Notes under the pieces: model-generated
Databases searched by the model: none
Told to the model about the DNA's origin: nothing
Seen by the model: only the letters and a program-made list of their open reading frames with translations
Source: Betaproteobacteria bacterium
GTDB taxonomy: Bacteria > Pseudomonadota > Gammaproteobacteria > Burkholderiales > Burkholderiaceae_F
DNA: 64,000 bases
NCBI GenBank assembly: GCA_016861185.1
Contig: BOKW01000002.1
Coordinates: 186,001 to 250,000 of the forward strand
Reading direction: 5' to 3'
Shown here: positions 1 through 8,905 of the stretch, piece after piece
Layout of the letters: every line of letters begins with the position of its first letter
Numbering within the stretch: position 1 is the first letter of the stretch
Program-made: the position numbers and the translations under genes

Positions 1-1
1 C

Positions 2-910
2 GGCATGCGCTTCGCCTACGGCTGCGGCACCGGCACCTGCGGGCTGTGCAAGGCGCGCGTGGTGAGCGGCGAAGTGCGCCAGATCCAGCACTCGGACTAT
101 CCGCTGTCGGAGGTGGAGAAGCAGCAGGGCTACGCGCTGCTGTGCACGCATACGGCGGTCAGCGACATCGCGGTCGAAACCCTCGAGGCGCGCGGACCGG
201 GCGACATCCCGGCGCAGGACATCGTCGCGACGGTGCGCGCCGTCGAAACGCTCGCGCCGGACACGCGGCTGCTGCATCTGCAGACGCCGCGCACGAACCG
301 GCTGCGCTTCCTCGCCGGGCAGTCGGTGACGCTCGGCATCGCCGACGCGAACGGCGACGCGACGCAAACGGCCGCGCTCGCCAGTTGCCCGTGCGACGAA
401 CGCAACCTGCACTTCCATATTGCGCGCGAGGAGGCGTCGCCGCTCGCGCAGGCGCTGTTCGCCGATCGCCTGCGCCCCGGCGCCGCGGTCAGCGTGCGCG
501 GGCCGAGCGGCGACTTCGTGCTCGACGCCGACAGCGCGCGGCCGCTCGTGCTGGTCGCCTGCGACACGGGCTTCGCGCCGATCAAGAGTCTGCTCGAGCA
601 CGCGATGGCCGGCGAGCAGGTCGAGGCCTTCGACCTGTACTGGCTCGCCACGCGCGCCGACGGCCACTACCTGGCGAACCAGTGCCGCGCGTGGGCGGCC
701 GCGTTCGACAACTTTTCGCACCGACTGCTGACCGACGCCGCGCCGGGCGCCGGCGCCTGGCAGGTGACCGAAGCGGTCGTCGCATCGCGCCGCGAACTCG
801 CGCAATGCGATGTGTTCGTCGCCGGCCCGGCCGAGTTCGTGCAGCCCGCGGTCGAAGGCCTGCAGGGCGCCGGCGCGCTGCCGGGCCGTACGCGCGCCCT
901 CGTGCTCTGA
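2..910 (+). CDS. Ferredoxin-NAD(P)H reductase, N-terminus cut by window edge
   Basis: This is the 3' part of a two-domain electron-transfer flavoprotein. The window starts inside it, so the ATG at 5 is probably internal. Counted from that ATG, a [2Fe-2S] ferredoxin domain has cluster cysteines at 7, 12, 15 and 47 (C-x4-C-x2-C...C). A ferredoxin reductase module follows, with a FAD-binding barrel at about 75-170 and a nucleotide-binding fold containing [11 protein letters not shown] near 185-195. The usual RxYS flavin motif of the barrel is not recognisable. Proteins of this family pass electrons from NAD(P)H to oxygenases or other iron-sulfur proteins. The Rieske-domain gene 20 bases downstream is the natural partner, but the substrate cannot be told from sequence. 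Confidence 0.85.
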   Translation, partial: GMRFAYGCGTGTCGLCKARVVSGEVRQIQHSDYPLSEVEKQQGYALLCTHTAVSDIAVETLEARGPGDIPAQDIVATVRAVETLAPDTRLLHLQTPRTNRLRFLAGQSVTLGIADANGDATQTAALASCPCDERNLHFHIAREEASPLAQALFADRLRPGAAVSVRGPSGDFVLDADSARPLVLVACDTGFAPIKSLLEHAMAGEQVEAFDLYWLATRADGHYLANQCRAWAAAFDNFSHRLLTDAAPGAGAWQVTEAVVASRRELAQCDVFVAGPAEFVQPAVEGLQGAGALPGRTRALVL

Positions 911-930
911 CCCTCACCTCGACACCGACC

Positions 931-1557
931 ATGAGCGACGCACTGAACTTCCTCGTCAAGGCCCGCCCCGAGGCGATGGGCCACTACCTGAAGTTCCTGA
1001 AAGAGGCCGGCAGGAACCTCGACCCGAAGACGCGCAACCTGATCTCGGTGATCACCAAGGTGCATTCGCAGACGGATCGCGGCTTCCGCCAGTACCTGAT
1101 GCGCGCGCTGCGCGAAGGCTGCACGCCGGCCGAGGTGCTCGACGCACTGCTGATGGCGTTCCCGGCGCTGGGGCTGGCAAGAATCGTGTGGGCGGTGGAC
1201 ATCATCCTCGACATGGATCTGCCCGAGTTCCAGGCCGGCGCGTTCGGGCTGCCCGGCACCTGGCACGACGTAATGGGCGCACACGAGCTCGAAGTCGGCG
1301 CCACGCGCCGCGTCGACTGCGACGGTCGCGGTCTGTTCGTCCATCGCGCTGCCGACGAGTACCGCGTCTACGACAGCCGCTGCCCGCACCAGACGACCAA
1401 CATCCCGCACCTGGCGCTGCAGGGCACGCGGCTGACCTGCCCGAAGCACGAGTGGGCGTTCGACATCACGACCGGCGAATGCATCGCCAAGGGTTCGACG
1501 CCGCTGAAGCGCTGGCAGTCGAAAGTCGAAGGCGGACGGCTGCTCGCGTACTGGTAG
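931..1557 (+). CDS. Carboxymuconolactone decarboxylase-like / Rieske ferredoxin fusion
   Basis: The 208-residue protein has two parts. Residues 1 to about 105 are helical and resemble the carboxymuconolactone decarboxylase (CMD/AhpD-like) fold, but lack the redox CxxC of AhpD. Residues 110-208 form a Rieske [2Fe-2S] domain with C151-x-H153 and C170-x2-H173, the full set of cluster ligands. The start is the ATG 20 bases after the upstream stop. The Rieske part suggests electron transfer, and the reductase gene just upstream could reduce it. What the CMD-like part does (small-molecule binding, catalysis or trimerisation) is not shown by the sequence. cysG follows after two bases, so the three genes probably share a transcript. 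Confidence 0.8.
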   Translation: MSDALNFLVKARPEAMGHYLKFLKEAGRNLDPKTRNLISVITKVHSQTDRGFRQYLMRALREGCTPAEVLDALLMAFPALGLARIVWAVDIILDMDLPEFQAGAFGLPGTWHDVMGAHELEVGATRRVDCDGRGLFVHRAADEYRVYDSRCPHQTTNIPHLALQGTRLTCPKHEWAFDITTGECIAKGSTPLKRWQSKVEGGRLLAYW

Positions 1558-1559
1558 CG

Positions 1560-3005
1560 ATGGATCACCTGCCGATCTTCCTGAAGCTCGCCGGCGAACG
1601 CTGCGCGGTGATCGGCGGCGGCGAAGTCGCCGCACGCAAGGCGCGGCTTCTGCTCGACGCCGGCGCGCGCGTGACCGTGACTGCCCCCGAGCTGTGCGAG
1701 GCGCTCGCCGATCTCGCGCGCCAGGGTCGCATCGAGCACCGTGCGGCGGCGTTCACGCGCGAGGCGCTCGCGGGTGTTGTCCTCGTCATCGCGGCCACCG
1801 ACGACCGCGCGGTCAACGCCGAGGTGTCGCGGCTGGCGCGCGCGCAGGGCACGCCGGTCAACGTCGTCGACGATCCGGAACTGTGCTCGTTCATCCTGCC
1901 GGCGATCGTCGATCGTTCGCCGGTCGTGATCGCGGTGTCGACCGGCGGCGCCTCGCCGGTGCTCGCGCGGCTGCTGCGCGCGCGGCTCGAGAGCCTGATC
2001 CCTGCCACCTACGGACAGCTCGCACAGCTCGCGCAGCGCTTCCGTGAACGCGTCAAGCGCGCGCTGCCGCCGCCGGCGCGGCGCCCGTTCTGGGAGCGCG
2101 TGCTGCAGGGTCCGATCGCGGGGCTCGTGTTCTCGGGCCGACTGCAGCAGGCCGAAGAGGCACTCGAACGCGAGCTCGACGATTCGACGCAGCGTGCGCC
2201 GGTGGGCGAGGTCTATCTCGTCGGCGCGGGCCCCGGCGATCCCGACCTGCTGACCTTCGCCGCGCTGCGTCTGATGCAGCAGGCCGATGTCGTGCTGTAC
2301 GACAACCTGGTGTCGCCGGCAATCGTCGATCTCACGCGGCGCGACGCGCGCCGCATTTACGTCGGCAAGCGGCGCGCCGACCACACGATGCGGCAGGAGC
2401 AGATCAACGCGCTGATGATCGAGCTGGCGACGCAGGGCCAGCGCGTGCTGCGGCTGAAGGGCGGCGATCCGTATGTCTTCGGTCGTGGCGGCGAGGAGAT
2501 CGAATCGCTCGCCGCCGCCGGCGTGCGCTTCCAGGTCGTTCCCGGCATCACTGCGGCGTGCGGTGTCGCGGCGTACGCGGGCATCCCGCTGACGCATCGC
2601 GATTACGCGCAGTCGTGCGTGCTCGTCACCGGGCACCTGAAGGACGGCACGATGGATCTCGACTGGCACGGGCTGGCGCGCCCGCGCCAGACGCTCGTGA
2701 TCTACATGGGGCTGCTCGGTCTGCCCGCGCTGTGCGAGCAGTTGATCGCGCACGGCCTGCCGGCCGACATGCCGGCTGCGGTCGTGCAGCAGGCCACGCT
2801 GCCGCAGCAGCGTGTGGTGGTTGCCCCACTCGGCGAACTCGCGTGCAAGGTCGAGGAGGCCGGCTTGCATCCGCCCACGCTCGTGATCGTCGGCGACGTG
2901 GTCAAGCTGCGCGACAAGCTGGCGTGGTTCGAGGGCGCGCCGGATCGCGGCCGCGCGGTGCCCGTGCTGTCAGCGCAGGCGCCGGAGCAGACGGCGGATC
3001 ACTGA
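1560..3005 (+). CDS. cysG: Siroheme synthase CysG (trifunctional)
   Basis: A 481-residue cytoplasmic enzyme that makes siroheme from uroporphyrinogen III. The N-terminal half (about 1-200) is the precorrin-2 dehydrogenase/sirohydrochlorin ferrochelatase module, with the NAD-binding motif [12 protein letters not shown] and S127 in the [10 protein letters not shown] segment. The C-terminal half (about 215-460) is the SAM-dependent uroporphyrinogen methyltransferase, with [25 protein letters not shown] and VPGITAA. Length is close to other CysG proteins. Siroheme is the cofactor of sulfite and nitrite reductases, so a place beside sulfur genes makes sense. Its last 7 bases overlap the end of the convergent gene on the minus strand. 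Confidence 0.97.
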   Translation: MDHLPIFLKLAGERCAVIGGGEVAARKARLLLDAGARVTVTAPELCEALADLARQGRIEHRAAAFTREALAGVVLVIAATDDRAVNAEVSRLARAQGTPVNVVDDPELCSFILPAIVDRSPVVIAVSTGGASPVLARLLRARLESLIPATYGQLAQLAQRFRERVKRALPPPARRPFWERVLQGPIAGLVFSGRLQQAEEALERELDDSTQRAPVGEVYLVGAGPGDPDLLTFAALRLMQQADVVLYDNLVSPAIVDLTRRDARRIYVGKRRADHTMRQEQINALMIELATQGQRVLRLKGGDPYVFGRGGEEIESLAAAGVRFQVVPGITAACGVAAYAGIPLTHRDYAQSCVLVTGHLKDGTMDLDWHGLARPRQTLVIYMGLLGLPALCEQLIAHGLPADMPAAVVQQATLPQQRVVVAPLGELACKVEEAGLHPPTLVIVGDVVKLRDKLAWFEGAPDRGRAVPVLSAQAPEQTADH

Positions 3006-4039
3006 CGCGGGCACAGCGCGTCGGCGGCCTGCGCGAGCGCGGCACTGCCGCCGCGCTGCCAGGCTGCCTGCAGCCCGCTCGCCCGTTCGAGCCATCGGCT
3101 CGCGCCCGTGCGCGCAGCGTCTGCGAGCGCCGCGCGGTCGATGCGATCCGGTTCCGCGCGAAAGGGTTCGGCCAGCTCCGGCGCCAGTTGGCGCCGCAGC
3201 CCGTCGAAGGTCGCGTACCAGAACAGCAGCGACGCGTGCGCATCGCGCGCCAGCAGTTGCGGCAGCGTGACGAGGCAGTCGGCCAGCAGATCGCGCAGCG
3301 CGCGCAGCACCACCTCGGTGCGGCGGGGGCTGTCGATGATCATGCTCTCCCAGTCTTCGCCGAGCAGCACGCCGGCGTGCAACTCGCCCAGCTCGTGCAG
3401 GATCAGCGTTTCCGTCTCGCCGCGCGCCATGCGCTCGACGCCGGCGGCCGCGTCCGCGGCGGCATACGCGCGCAGCGCCGCACTGAACGCGTTGTCGCCG
3501 GCGCGCCGGCTGCCGGCTTCGACGCGCGTCCATAGCCAGCGGCGCAACGCATCGAGCCGCACGATGACCGTACGTCCGCGGCTGACCGCGGGCGGGGCGG
3601 TCATGCCGCGCGCCCATTCGCGCTCGGTGACGATCACCCGCGCGCCGTCGCGCGTCTGTTCGGAGGCCCGTTCGGCGAGAAAAAAAAGCGGCGCGCCGAA
3701 CAGGCCGATGCCGGCGCCGTAGACGCAGCCGTGTTCCGCCAGGTAACCGTTCGCAGCGTCGTCGTCGAAGGGGTCGACTCCAGCCCCGAGCGGCAGCGGC
3801 GCAAACGGCGCATCCGCCGTCGGCAGCAACTCCCAGCTTTGTTCGCGCCGCGCGATCCACGCCGACAACTGCGCTCGGTCGGGCGCCGTGCCGAGCGGAA
3901 GCTGCGCCGCCCAGCGAAAGTGCTCGCGCATGTCGAGCAGGTAGGTGCACATCGACTTCTCGCGCGCATGGCGTGCGTCGGCCAGATCGCAGTTGCGCTG
4001 GACGACGTCGATGAGCGGGGCGAGTTCGGCATGCGGCAT
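2999..4039 (-). CDS. Sfum_1244-type protein of unknown function
   Basis: A 346-residue protein with no signal peptide or membrane segment. The N-terminus ([22 protein letters not shown], given here only as its start) and internal segments such as [19 protein letters not shown] and [14 protein letters not shown] match my memory of a family annotated as Sfum_1244 in sulfur-oxidising and sulfate-reducing bacteria. No catalytic function is known to me; the HELGE segment might bind metal, which is a guess. It lies 12 bases downstream of the S24-like gene, with which it is presumably co-transcribed, and runs divergently from tusA and the DsrE2-like gene. The context points to sulfur metabolism. Confidence 0.7.
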   Translation of the reverse strand: MPHAELAPLIDVVQRNCDLADARHAREKSMCTYLLDMREHFRWAAQLPLGTAPDRAQLSAWIARREQSWELLPTADAPFAPLPLGAGVDPFDDDAANGYLAEHGCVYGAGIGLFGAPLFFLAERASEQTRDGARVIVTEREWARGMTAPPAVSRGRTVIVRLDALRRWLWTRVEAGSRRAGDNAFSAALRAYAAADAAAGVERMARGETETLILHELGELHAGVLLGEDWESMIIDSPRRTEVVLRALRDLLADCLVTLPQLLARDAHASLLFWYATFDGLRRQLAPELAEPFRAEPDRIDRAALADAARTGASRWLERASGLQAAWQRGGSAALAQAADALCPRQ

Positions 4040-4051
4040 CGACGGCCCGAC

Positions 4052-4447
4052 TCACTCGACGTAGCGCTTGGCCGCGCGCCGCCGGCCGGGCCGGCTCTTT
4101 TGCCTGATCACGCCGCGAACGGGGCTCAGATCGGGCAGGGCGATGTCCGGGTACTGCGGATTGAGCGCCCGCAGGCACCAGCCGGCGTCGCTGCGCACGA
4201 GCTGGCGGAAGATCCATTCGTCCTGCCAGAGGGCCAGCACATACGAGCGATCGGTGGCCAGCCCTTCGGGCTCGATGATCACGATGTCGCCTTCGGAGAA
4301 TTCCGGCGCCATCGAGTCGCCCAGGACCATCAACGCGAACGATTCGGCGCCGCTGCAGGCGTGTTCGGCCGCGCTCGAGGCGCGCTCTGCGCTTTGAGCC
4401 GGAACGATCGGAATGGAAGGGCGGGCGCCCGCCGGCGGCTGGGGCAT
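4052..4447 (-). CDS. S24/LexA-fold protein without the usual catalytic lysine
   Basis: A 131-residue protein made almost entirely of a LexA/CI-type S24 peptidase fold, with no DNA-binding domain. The serine motif GDSM is present (S45). The second catalytic residue, a lysine in the strand after the dyad loop in LexA, UmuD and CI, appears to be R81 here (WIFRQLV). It therefore probably does not cleave itself and may act as a binding or sensor module. The ATG at 4447 is the first in frame, and the first 30 residues look unstructured. It precedes the Sfum_1244-type gene by 12 bases and is divergent from tusA, so it may belong to sulfur carrier or signalling functions. Confidence 0.75.
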   Translation of the reverse strand: MPQPPAGARPSIPIVPAQSAERASSAAEHACSGAESFALMVLGDSMAPEFSEGDIVIIEPEGLATDRSYVLALWQDEWIFRQLVRSDAGWCLRALNPQYPDIALPDLSPVRGVIRQKSRPGRRRAAKRYVE

Positions 4448-4661
4448 CGAAGTCGCGTCGCGCGCTCAGGCAAGTGCGCACGACGATTCTGCGAGCCGCC
4501 TGCCGCACCATGAATCACCCATGCGGGTAGGCGGCGCCACGCCTTCGCAGCAATGCGGAAGCCGCGTCCGCTCAGTGGTTTCGTCGCTACACTGTGCCGC
4601 GCGACTCAACCCGCCTGTCCCCGCTGCGCGCCGGGACGGCCGAACGAAGAGGAGACCCCGG

Positions 4662-4889
4662 ATGAAGTACGACAAGGAACTCGACGCGCGCGGGCTGGCC
4701 TGTCCCATGCCGATCGTCAAGACGCGCAAGGCGCTGAACGAACTGGCCTCGGGGCAAGTGCTCAAGGTGCTGGCGACGGACGCGGGTTCGGTCGCCGACA
4801 TGAAGGCGTTCTCCGAGCAGACCGGCAACGAACTGCTCGCCTCCGAGCAGGACGGCGGCACCTATCTCTTCTATCTGAAACGCCGTTGA
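4662..4889 (+). CDS. tusA: Sulfur carrier protein TusA
   Basis: A 75-residue TusA/SirA-fold protein. The family signature is complete: LDARGLACPMPIVKTRKAL with the sulfur-carrying cysteine at C14. TusA proteins receive persulfide sulfur from rhodaneses or cysteine desulfurase and hand it on, for tRNA thiolation or, in sulfur oxidisers, into cytoplasmic sulfur oxidation. The ATG at 4662 follows a GAGGAGA ribosome-binding site. A DsrE2-like gene follows 100 bases later on the same strand, a tusA-dsrE pairing known from sulfur oxidisers. The earlier in-frame starts would add a basic, low-quality extension and were not used. Confidence 0.95.
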   Translation: MKYDKELDARGLACPMPIVKTRKALNELASGQVLKVLATDAGSVADMKAFSEQTGNELLASEQDGGTYLFYLKRR

Positions 4890-4989
4890 AGGCGTTGCAC
4901 CGCGCGCGACCGCAGCGGCCGCGCGTCCTCGATCCACTGCGACACGCGGCCGATGGCCGCGCCGCGCCAACAGACACCGAGAGGCTGCC

Positions 4990-5460
4990 GTGAGCCAGAA
5001 AAAGATGGCGTTGATCGCCACCAAAGGGACGCTGGACTGGGCGTACCCGCCGTTCATCCTCGCTTCGACCGCCGCGTCGCTCGGCTACGAAGTCCAGATC
5101 TTCTTCACCTTCTACGGTCTGACGCTGCTGAAAAAGGATCTGTCGGACGTCAAGATCAGCCCGCTCGCCAATCCGGCGATGCCGATGCCGGTGCCGATGC
5201 CCGTGTTCGTGCAGGCGCTGCCGGGCATGGAGTCGATGGCGACGATGATGATGAGGAACAAGATCAAGTCCAAGGGCGTGGCCTCGCTCGAGGAACTGCG
5301 CAACATCTGCATCGAAGCCGAGGTCAAGTTCATCGGCTGCCAGATGACGGTCGACCTGTTCGACTTCACGAAGGACGACTTCATCCCGCAGACGCAATTC
5401 GGCGGCGCGACGATGTTCCTCGGTTTCGCCGGCGACGCCGACATCAGCCTGTTCATCTGA
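4990..5460 (+). CDS. DsrE2-like (DsrE/DsrF/DrsH family) sulfur-transfer protein
   Basis: A 156-residue protein of the DsrE/DsrF-like fold. It opens with KMALIATKGTLDWAYPPF and FFTFYGLTLLKK, hallmarks of the DsrE2 branch, and has the conserved cysteine C117 in GCQMT, the likely persulfide carrier. A central methionine- and proline-rich stretch (about 60-80) could dip into or cross a membrane, as in other DsrE2 proteins. The start is a GTG at 4990 after a GAGAGG Shine-Dalgarno-like stretch. With tusA upstream, it probably relays sulfane sulfur in the cytoplasm. No dsrAB or hdr-like genes are seen in this window, so the final acceptor is not visible. Confidence 0.88.
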   Translation: MSQKKMALIATKGTLDWAYPPFILASTAASLGYEVQIFFTFYGLTLLKKDLSDVKISPLANPAMPMPVPMPVFVQALPGMESMATMMMRNKIKSKGVASLEELRNICIEAEVKFIGCQMTVDLFDFTKDDFIPQTQFGGATMFLGFAGDADISLFI

Positions 5461-5502
5461 ACCGGGGCCGGGCGGACAGCCGCCAGGCCGATCCGGTCCG
5501 AT

Positions 5503-5547
5503 CGGGGCGGAAAAGCGAAGCGCGCAACGCGTCGAGCTTCCGCCCCG
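5503..5547. repeat. 10-bp inverted repeat downstream of the DsrE2-like gene
   Basis: A perfect 10-base inverted repeat (CGGGGCGGAA at 5503-5512 and its complement at 5538-5547) with a 25-base loop. It follows the DsrE2-like stop codon by about 40 bases. There is no T-run, so it is not a classical intrinsic terminator, but it may stabilise or end the tusA-dsrE2 transcript. Confidence 0.6.
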
Positions 5548-5680
5548 GCTCGTTTCTGCTCTCGGCGCACGCCGCGCCCTTGCTCCGCCGGAGCGCAGCC
5601 GTCGCTTTGCTGCGGTCGGTGACGCGAACGCATTGCCGGGCTAATGGCCCCGGGCGTTGCAACGCAAAACGAAATCTTCC

Positions 5681-5694
5681 TTGACACAGATCAA
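5681..5694 (+). promoter_or_regulatory. FNR/ANR-like box ahead of the sox regulator
   Basis: TTGACACAGATCAA matches the FNR/ANR consensus TTGAT-N4-ATCAA in 9 of 10 defined positions. It lies 55 bases upstream of the preferred start of the ArsR-type regulator. Its left half is also a perfect -35 hexamer TTGACA, with only a weak -10 candidate (GATCAT, 5704-5709) at 17-base spacing. It may therefore be a sigma-70 element, an oxygen-responsive site, or both. Confidence 0.5.
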
Positions 5695-5724
5695 GGGAAT
5701 CCAGATCATTCGCATCCGATGACA

Positions 5725-5742
5725 TATGCGCATATGCGCATA
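5725..5742. promoter_or_regulatory. 18-bp perfect palindrome, candidate ArsR-type operator
   Basis: TATGCGCATATGCGCATA is a perfect 18-base palindrome placed just before the start of the ArsR-family gene. AT-cored palindromes of this kind are typical operators for ArsR/SmtB repressors, which often bind their own promoter. Its position argues for starting the regulator at ATG 5749 instead of 5719 or 5734, because otherwise the site would lie inside the coding region. Confidence 0.6.
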
Positions 5743-5748
5743 CACGCC

Positions 5749-6120
5749 ATGACCCCCGACCCCGACCTCGAACGCCTGTTTGCCACCGTTTCGGGCTTCT
5801 TCGGACTGCTGGGCGAGCCGACCCGCCTGAAGATCCTCAACGCGCTGTGCGAAGGCGAACGCAGCGTCGGCGAGATCGTCGAGCGCGTCGCGTCGAGCCA
5901 GACCAACGTCTCGCGCCACCTGAACCTGATGCACGCCAAAGGCGTGCTGAAGCGCCGGCGCGAGGGTCAGATGACCTTCTACGCGGTCGCGGATCCGACG
6001 GTGCTCACGCTGTGCCGGACCGTCTGCCTGCACATCGCCGGCATGGCCGACGACCGGACCGTCAGTGCAAAGACGCTGCGACGCTTCATGTCGCAGCCCA
6101 ACTCGAAGTCCCCCTCGTAG
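5749..6120 (+). CDS. soxR: ArsR-family regulator of the sox genes (SoxR-like)
   Basis: A 123-residue winged-helix protein of the ArsR family. The helix-turn-helix covers about 20-75 (LGEPTRLKILNAL...SSQTNVSRHLNLM). Three cysteines, C34, C89 and C93, lie near the positions of the persulfide-sensing pair of BigR/SqrR-type regulators, though C34 is shifted by about three residues, so sulfane-sulfur sensing is only inferred. Candidate starts are ATGs at 5719, 5734 and 5749; 5749 is chosen because it keeps the 18-bp palindrome upstream. None has a good ribosome-binding site. soxC begins 10 bases after the stop, so the gene probably represses its own operon and the sox genes, as SoxR does elsewhere. 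Confidence 0.88.
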   Translation: MTPDPDLERLFATVSGFFGLLGEPTRLKILNALCEGERSVGEIVERVASSQTNVSRHLNLMHAKGVLKRRREGQMTFYAVADPTVLTLCRTVCLHIAGMADDRTVSAKTLRRFMSQPNSKSPS

Positions 6121-6130
6121 TCAGCCCAGG

Positions 6131-7462
6131 ATGAAACAACCCCTCACTCAGGGGCGCATACAGCTTGCGCCCGAAAATCACCTGAGCGCCGAGCAGATCC
6201 AGGCCGCCAAACGCGCGCGGCGCGGATTCATGCAGCAGGCGCTTGCAGCAGCGGGCGGCGCGCTCGCCGCCGCCGGTTCATCGGCACTGGCGAAGGCTTC
6301 TTCGAACATGCCGCCGGATGCGGCCGCGTGGACCCGCGCGCTCGGCGCGCCCGTCGGCGCGTCGGGCTACGGCATGCCGTCGAAGTACGAGGCCAACGTG
6401 CAGCGCCGGCAAAGCCCGGGCCTGACGCGCACGCCGCTGTCTTCGGTGAGCTTCACGCCGCTGCAAAGCCTGTTCGGCATCATCACCCCGGCGGGTCTGC
6501 ATTTTGAGCGCCATCACTCGGGCGCGCCGGAGATCGATCCGGAGCAGCACCGCCTGATGATCCACGGCCTGGTCAAGCGGCCGCTGCTGCTGACGATGAG
6601 CGACCTGATGCGCTTGCCGTCGGTGTCGCGCATCCACTTCATCGAATGCGGCGCCAACAGCGGCATGGAGTGGGCCAACGTCGCCGTACCCACCGTGCAG
6701 TACACGCACGGGATGATCGCGTGCAGCGAGTTCACCGGCGTGCTGCTGTCGACGCTGCTCGAAGAAGTCGGCTACGACAAGAAGAACGCGAAGTTCATCC
6801 TCGCCGAAGGCGCCGACGGCTCGGCGCTAACGCGCACGATTCCGATCGAGTTCGCGCTCGACGACGTGATGGTCGTCTACGGCCAGAACGGCGAGATGCT
6901 GCGACCGGAGAACGGCTACCCGCTGCGGCTGCTGGTGCCGGGCGTTCAAGGCGTGTCGAGCGTCAAGTGGCTGCGCCGGCTCGAAGTCGGCGACAAGCCA
7001 TGGAATACGCGCGAGGAGTCCTTGCATTACGTCGACCTGCTGCCCGACGGCACGCATCGGCAGTACACGTGGATCCAGGAGGTCAAGTCGGTCATTACGT
7101 CGCCGTCGGCCGGACAGAAGCTGCTCGACAAGGGTTACTACGAGATCACCGGGCTGGCGTGGTCGGGCCGCGGGCGGATCAAGCGCGTCGACGTCTCCAC
7201 CGACGGCGGCCGCAACTGGCGCACGGCCAAGCTGCAGGAACCGGTGCTGCCGAAGGCGCTGACGCGCTTCCGCTTCGACTGGAACTGGGACGGCAGCCCC
7301 GCGCTGCTCGAAAGCCGCGCGATCGACGAAACAGGACACGTGCAGCCGACGATGGCGCAGCTGCGCGCCGTGCGCGGCACGCGCTCGATCTATCACAACA
7401 ACGCGATCAAGACCTGGCGCATCGCGCGCGACGGTGAGGTGACGAATGTTCAGATTGGCTAG
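6131..7462 (+). CDS. soxC: Sulfane dehydrogenase SoxC, molybdopterin subunit
   Basis: A 443-residue periplasmic molybdoenzyme of the sulfite oxidase family. Residues 27-55 form a Tat-type leader (RARRGFMQQALAAAGG). The molybdenum-binding cysteine is C173 in HFIECGANSG. The C-terminal third (about 325-440) is the Mo-co oxidoreductase dimerisation domain. With SoxD it oxidises the SoxY-bound sulfane sulfur, allowing full thiosulfate oxidation to sulfate without sulfur globules. The ATG at 6131 is the first plausible start after the regulator. Its 3' end overlaps soxD by 17 bases, which indicates translational coupling. Confidence 0.96.
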   Translation: MKQPLTQGRIQLAPENHLSAEQIQAAKRARRGFMQQALAAAGGALAAAGSSALAKASSNMPPDAAAWTRALGAPVGASGYGMPSKYEANVQRRQSPGLTRTPLSSVSFTPLQSLFGIITPAGLHFERHHSGAPEIDPEQHRLMIHGLVKRPLLLTMSDLMRLPSVSRIHFIECGANSGMEWANVAVPTVQYTHGMIACSEFTGVLLSTLLEEVGYDKKNAKFILAEGADGSALTRTIPIEFALDDVMVVYGQNGEMLRPENGYPLRLLVPGVQGVSSVKWLRRLEVGDKPWNTREESLHYVDLLPDGTHRQYTWIQEVKSVITSPSAGQKLLDKGYYEITGLAWSGRGRIKRVDVSTDGGRNWRTAKLQEPVLPKALTRFRFDWNWDGSPALLESRAIDETGHVQPTMAQLRAVRGTRSIYHNNAIKTWRIARDGEVTNVQIG

Positions 7463-8522
7463 TGGATTGCTGATGGCGGCGGTCGGCGCCGCGCTGGTTG
7501 TCGCGACCGGCGTCCCAGCGCGCGCGGCCTCGGCCGACCCGACGTTCAAGCCGCGCTTCGGTTTCGGTCGCATCGCCACGCCGCAGGAAATCGCCGGTTG
7601 GGACATCGACGTGCGTCCGGACGGGCACGGCGTCAAAAAAGGCCGTGGCACCGTGGAGCAGGGGCAGGCGATCTACGACGCCAAGTGTGCGTCCTGTCAC
7701 GGCACTTTCGGCGAGAGCAACAACTACATGATGATCGCCGGCGGAGTCAGCCCGAAAGATCTGGAAACCGGCCGCGCGTCGGCGCTGCTCAGGCCCGACG
7801 GCGTGCGCACGGTCGGCACCAAGCTCAATCACGCCTCGACGCTGTGGGACTACATCAATCGCGCGATGCCGTGGACCGCGCCGCAGTCGCTCACCGTCGA
7901 CGAGGTGTACGCGGTGACCGCGTATGTGCTGCACCTGAACGACATCGTGCCGGCCGACTTCGAGCTTTCGGACCGGAATCTGCTGACGGTGAAGATGCCG
8001 AACCGCAACGGCATGACGGCCGAACACGGCATGGGTTCGGTGCGCGGTAGGCCCGACGTGAACGGCTCGGCGTGCATGACCAACTGCCGCACGCAGGTCG
8101 CGGTGACCTCCGAACTGCCGACCTATGCGATGAACGCGCACGGCAACCTGGCCCAGCAGGTGCGCGCGATCGGTCCGGTGGCCGGCGTCGATACGACGCG
8201 CTTCGATGTGGCGCTTGCGAGCCTGCGGGCACCGGAGGGCGTGCGCGTGGCCGCGAACGCGATGCCGAGCGTGCAGGACCTGATGAACCGACAGGCGTGC
8301 GTCGCCTGCCATGCAGTCGACAAGGACGTGGTAGGACCTTCGTTCGACGCGATTCGCCTCCGCTACGAAAAGAAGCCGGACGCAGAAACCTATCTCGCGG
8401 ATCGCATTCGCCAGGGAGGTGCCGGCCAGTGGGGGCAGGTCGCGATGCCGGCGCAGCAGAGTCTCTCCGACGCGGAGCTACGTACTCTTGCGAGGTGGAT
8501 ACTGCGCCGCACGACCGACTAG
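7446..8522 (+). CDS. soxD: SoxD, dihaem cytochrome c subunit of sulfane dehydrogenase
   Basis: A 358-residue exported cytochrome c that takes electrons from SoxC. A Sec signal peptide covers residues 1-28 (cleavage near ARAASA). There are two haem-binding motifs, C81-A-S-C-H85 and C285-V-A-C-H289, in two separate cytochrome domains, as in dihaem SoxD. Methionine-rich segments such as RAMPWTAPQ and QVAMPAQQ may hold the sixth haem ligands. It starts inside the last codons of soxC. The downstream 383 bases contain no gene, so soxYZAX probably have their own promoter or a long internal leader. Confidence 0.95.
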   Translation: MFRLASGLLMAAVGAALVVATGVPARAASADPTFKPRFGFGRIATPQEIAGWDIDVRPDGHGVKKGRGTVEQGQAIYDAKCASCHGTFGESNNYMMIAGGVSPKDLETGRASALLRPDGVRTVGTKLNHASTLWDYINRAMPWTAPQSLTVDEVYAVTAYVLHLNDIVPADFELSDRNLLTVKMPNRNGMTAEHGMGSVRGRPDVNGSACMTNCRTQVAVTSELPTYAMNAHGNLAQQVRAIGPVAGVDTTRFDVALASLRAPEGVRVAANAMPSVQDLMNRQACVACHAVDKDVVGPSFDAIRLRYEKKPDAETYLADRIRQGGAGQWGQVAMPAQQSLSDAELRTLARWILRRTTD

Positions 8523-8905
8523 CGAGGCTCGAATAACCCTTTGGAAGTGTTTCCTTTCGCTCCGCGCGCTGTTTTACTTCGGCCGCAGCGAGGTCGGGCG
8601 CAGGGTGAGAAGGCGGCGCCTTGCGGGCGCGGGCGTTCGCAGCCGAGCGGCGGCCTTGGACGCGTGGCTGTTCGCGAGCGCAGATGCGACTCAGGGACAA
8701 CGACTGGCGCGCGCGGGCCCTGCGCTCGTGGCGCCACGTCTGATCGGCAACAACAATGCGACGGGCAACGACCCGGCCGCAACAGAACTCCGGGCGCGGC
8801 GGTTCAAGCGGCGCCTAGGATGAGAGTATTCCCGCAAGCGGAATGCTGGCCGACGCTGCATTGCTACCATTGATGCAGCTCGATGAACATTGACGGAGGT
8901 GATTC
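8523..8905 (+). other. Intergenic region between soxD and soxY
   Basis: This 383-base gap holds no convincing gene. The short open frames in it are high-GC chance frames without ribosome-binding sites. A perfect 12-base palindrome (CGTGGCGCCACG, 8728-8739) is present but has no clear role. The region ends in the strong GGAGGTGA Shine-Dalgarno of soxY. No recognisable -35/-10 pair was found. Confidence 0.5.

Noticed and set aside
1368-2870. 500-codon open frame on the minus strand opposite cysG
   Set aside because: It lies wholly over a well-supported cysG, has no recognisable domain, and its composition (runs of Arg, Ala, Gly) is that of a high-GC shadow frame.
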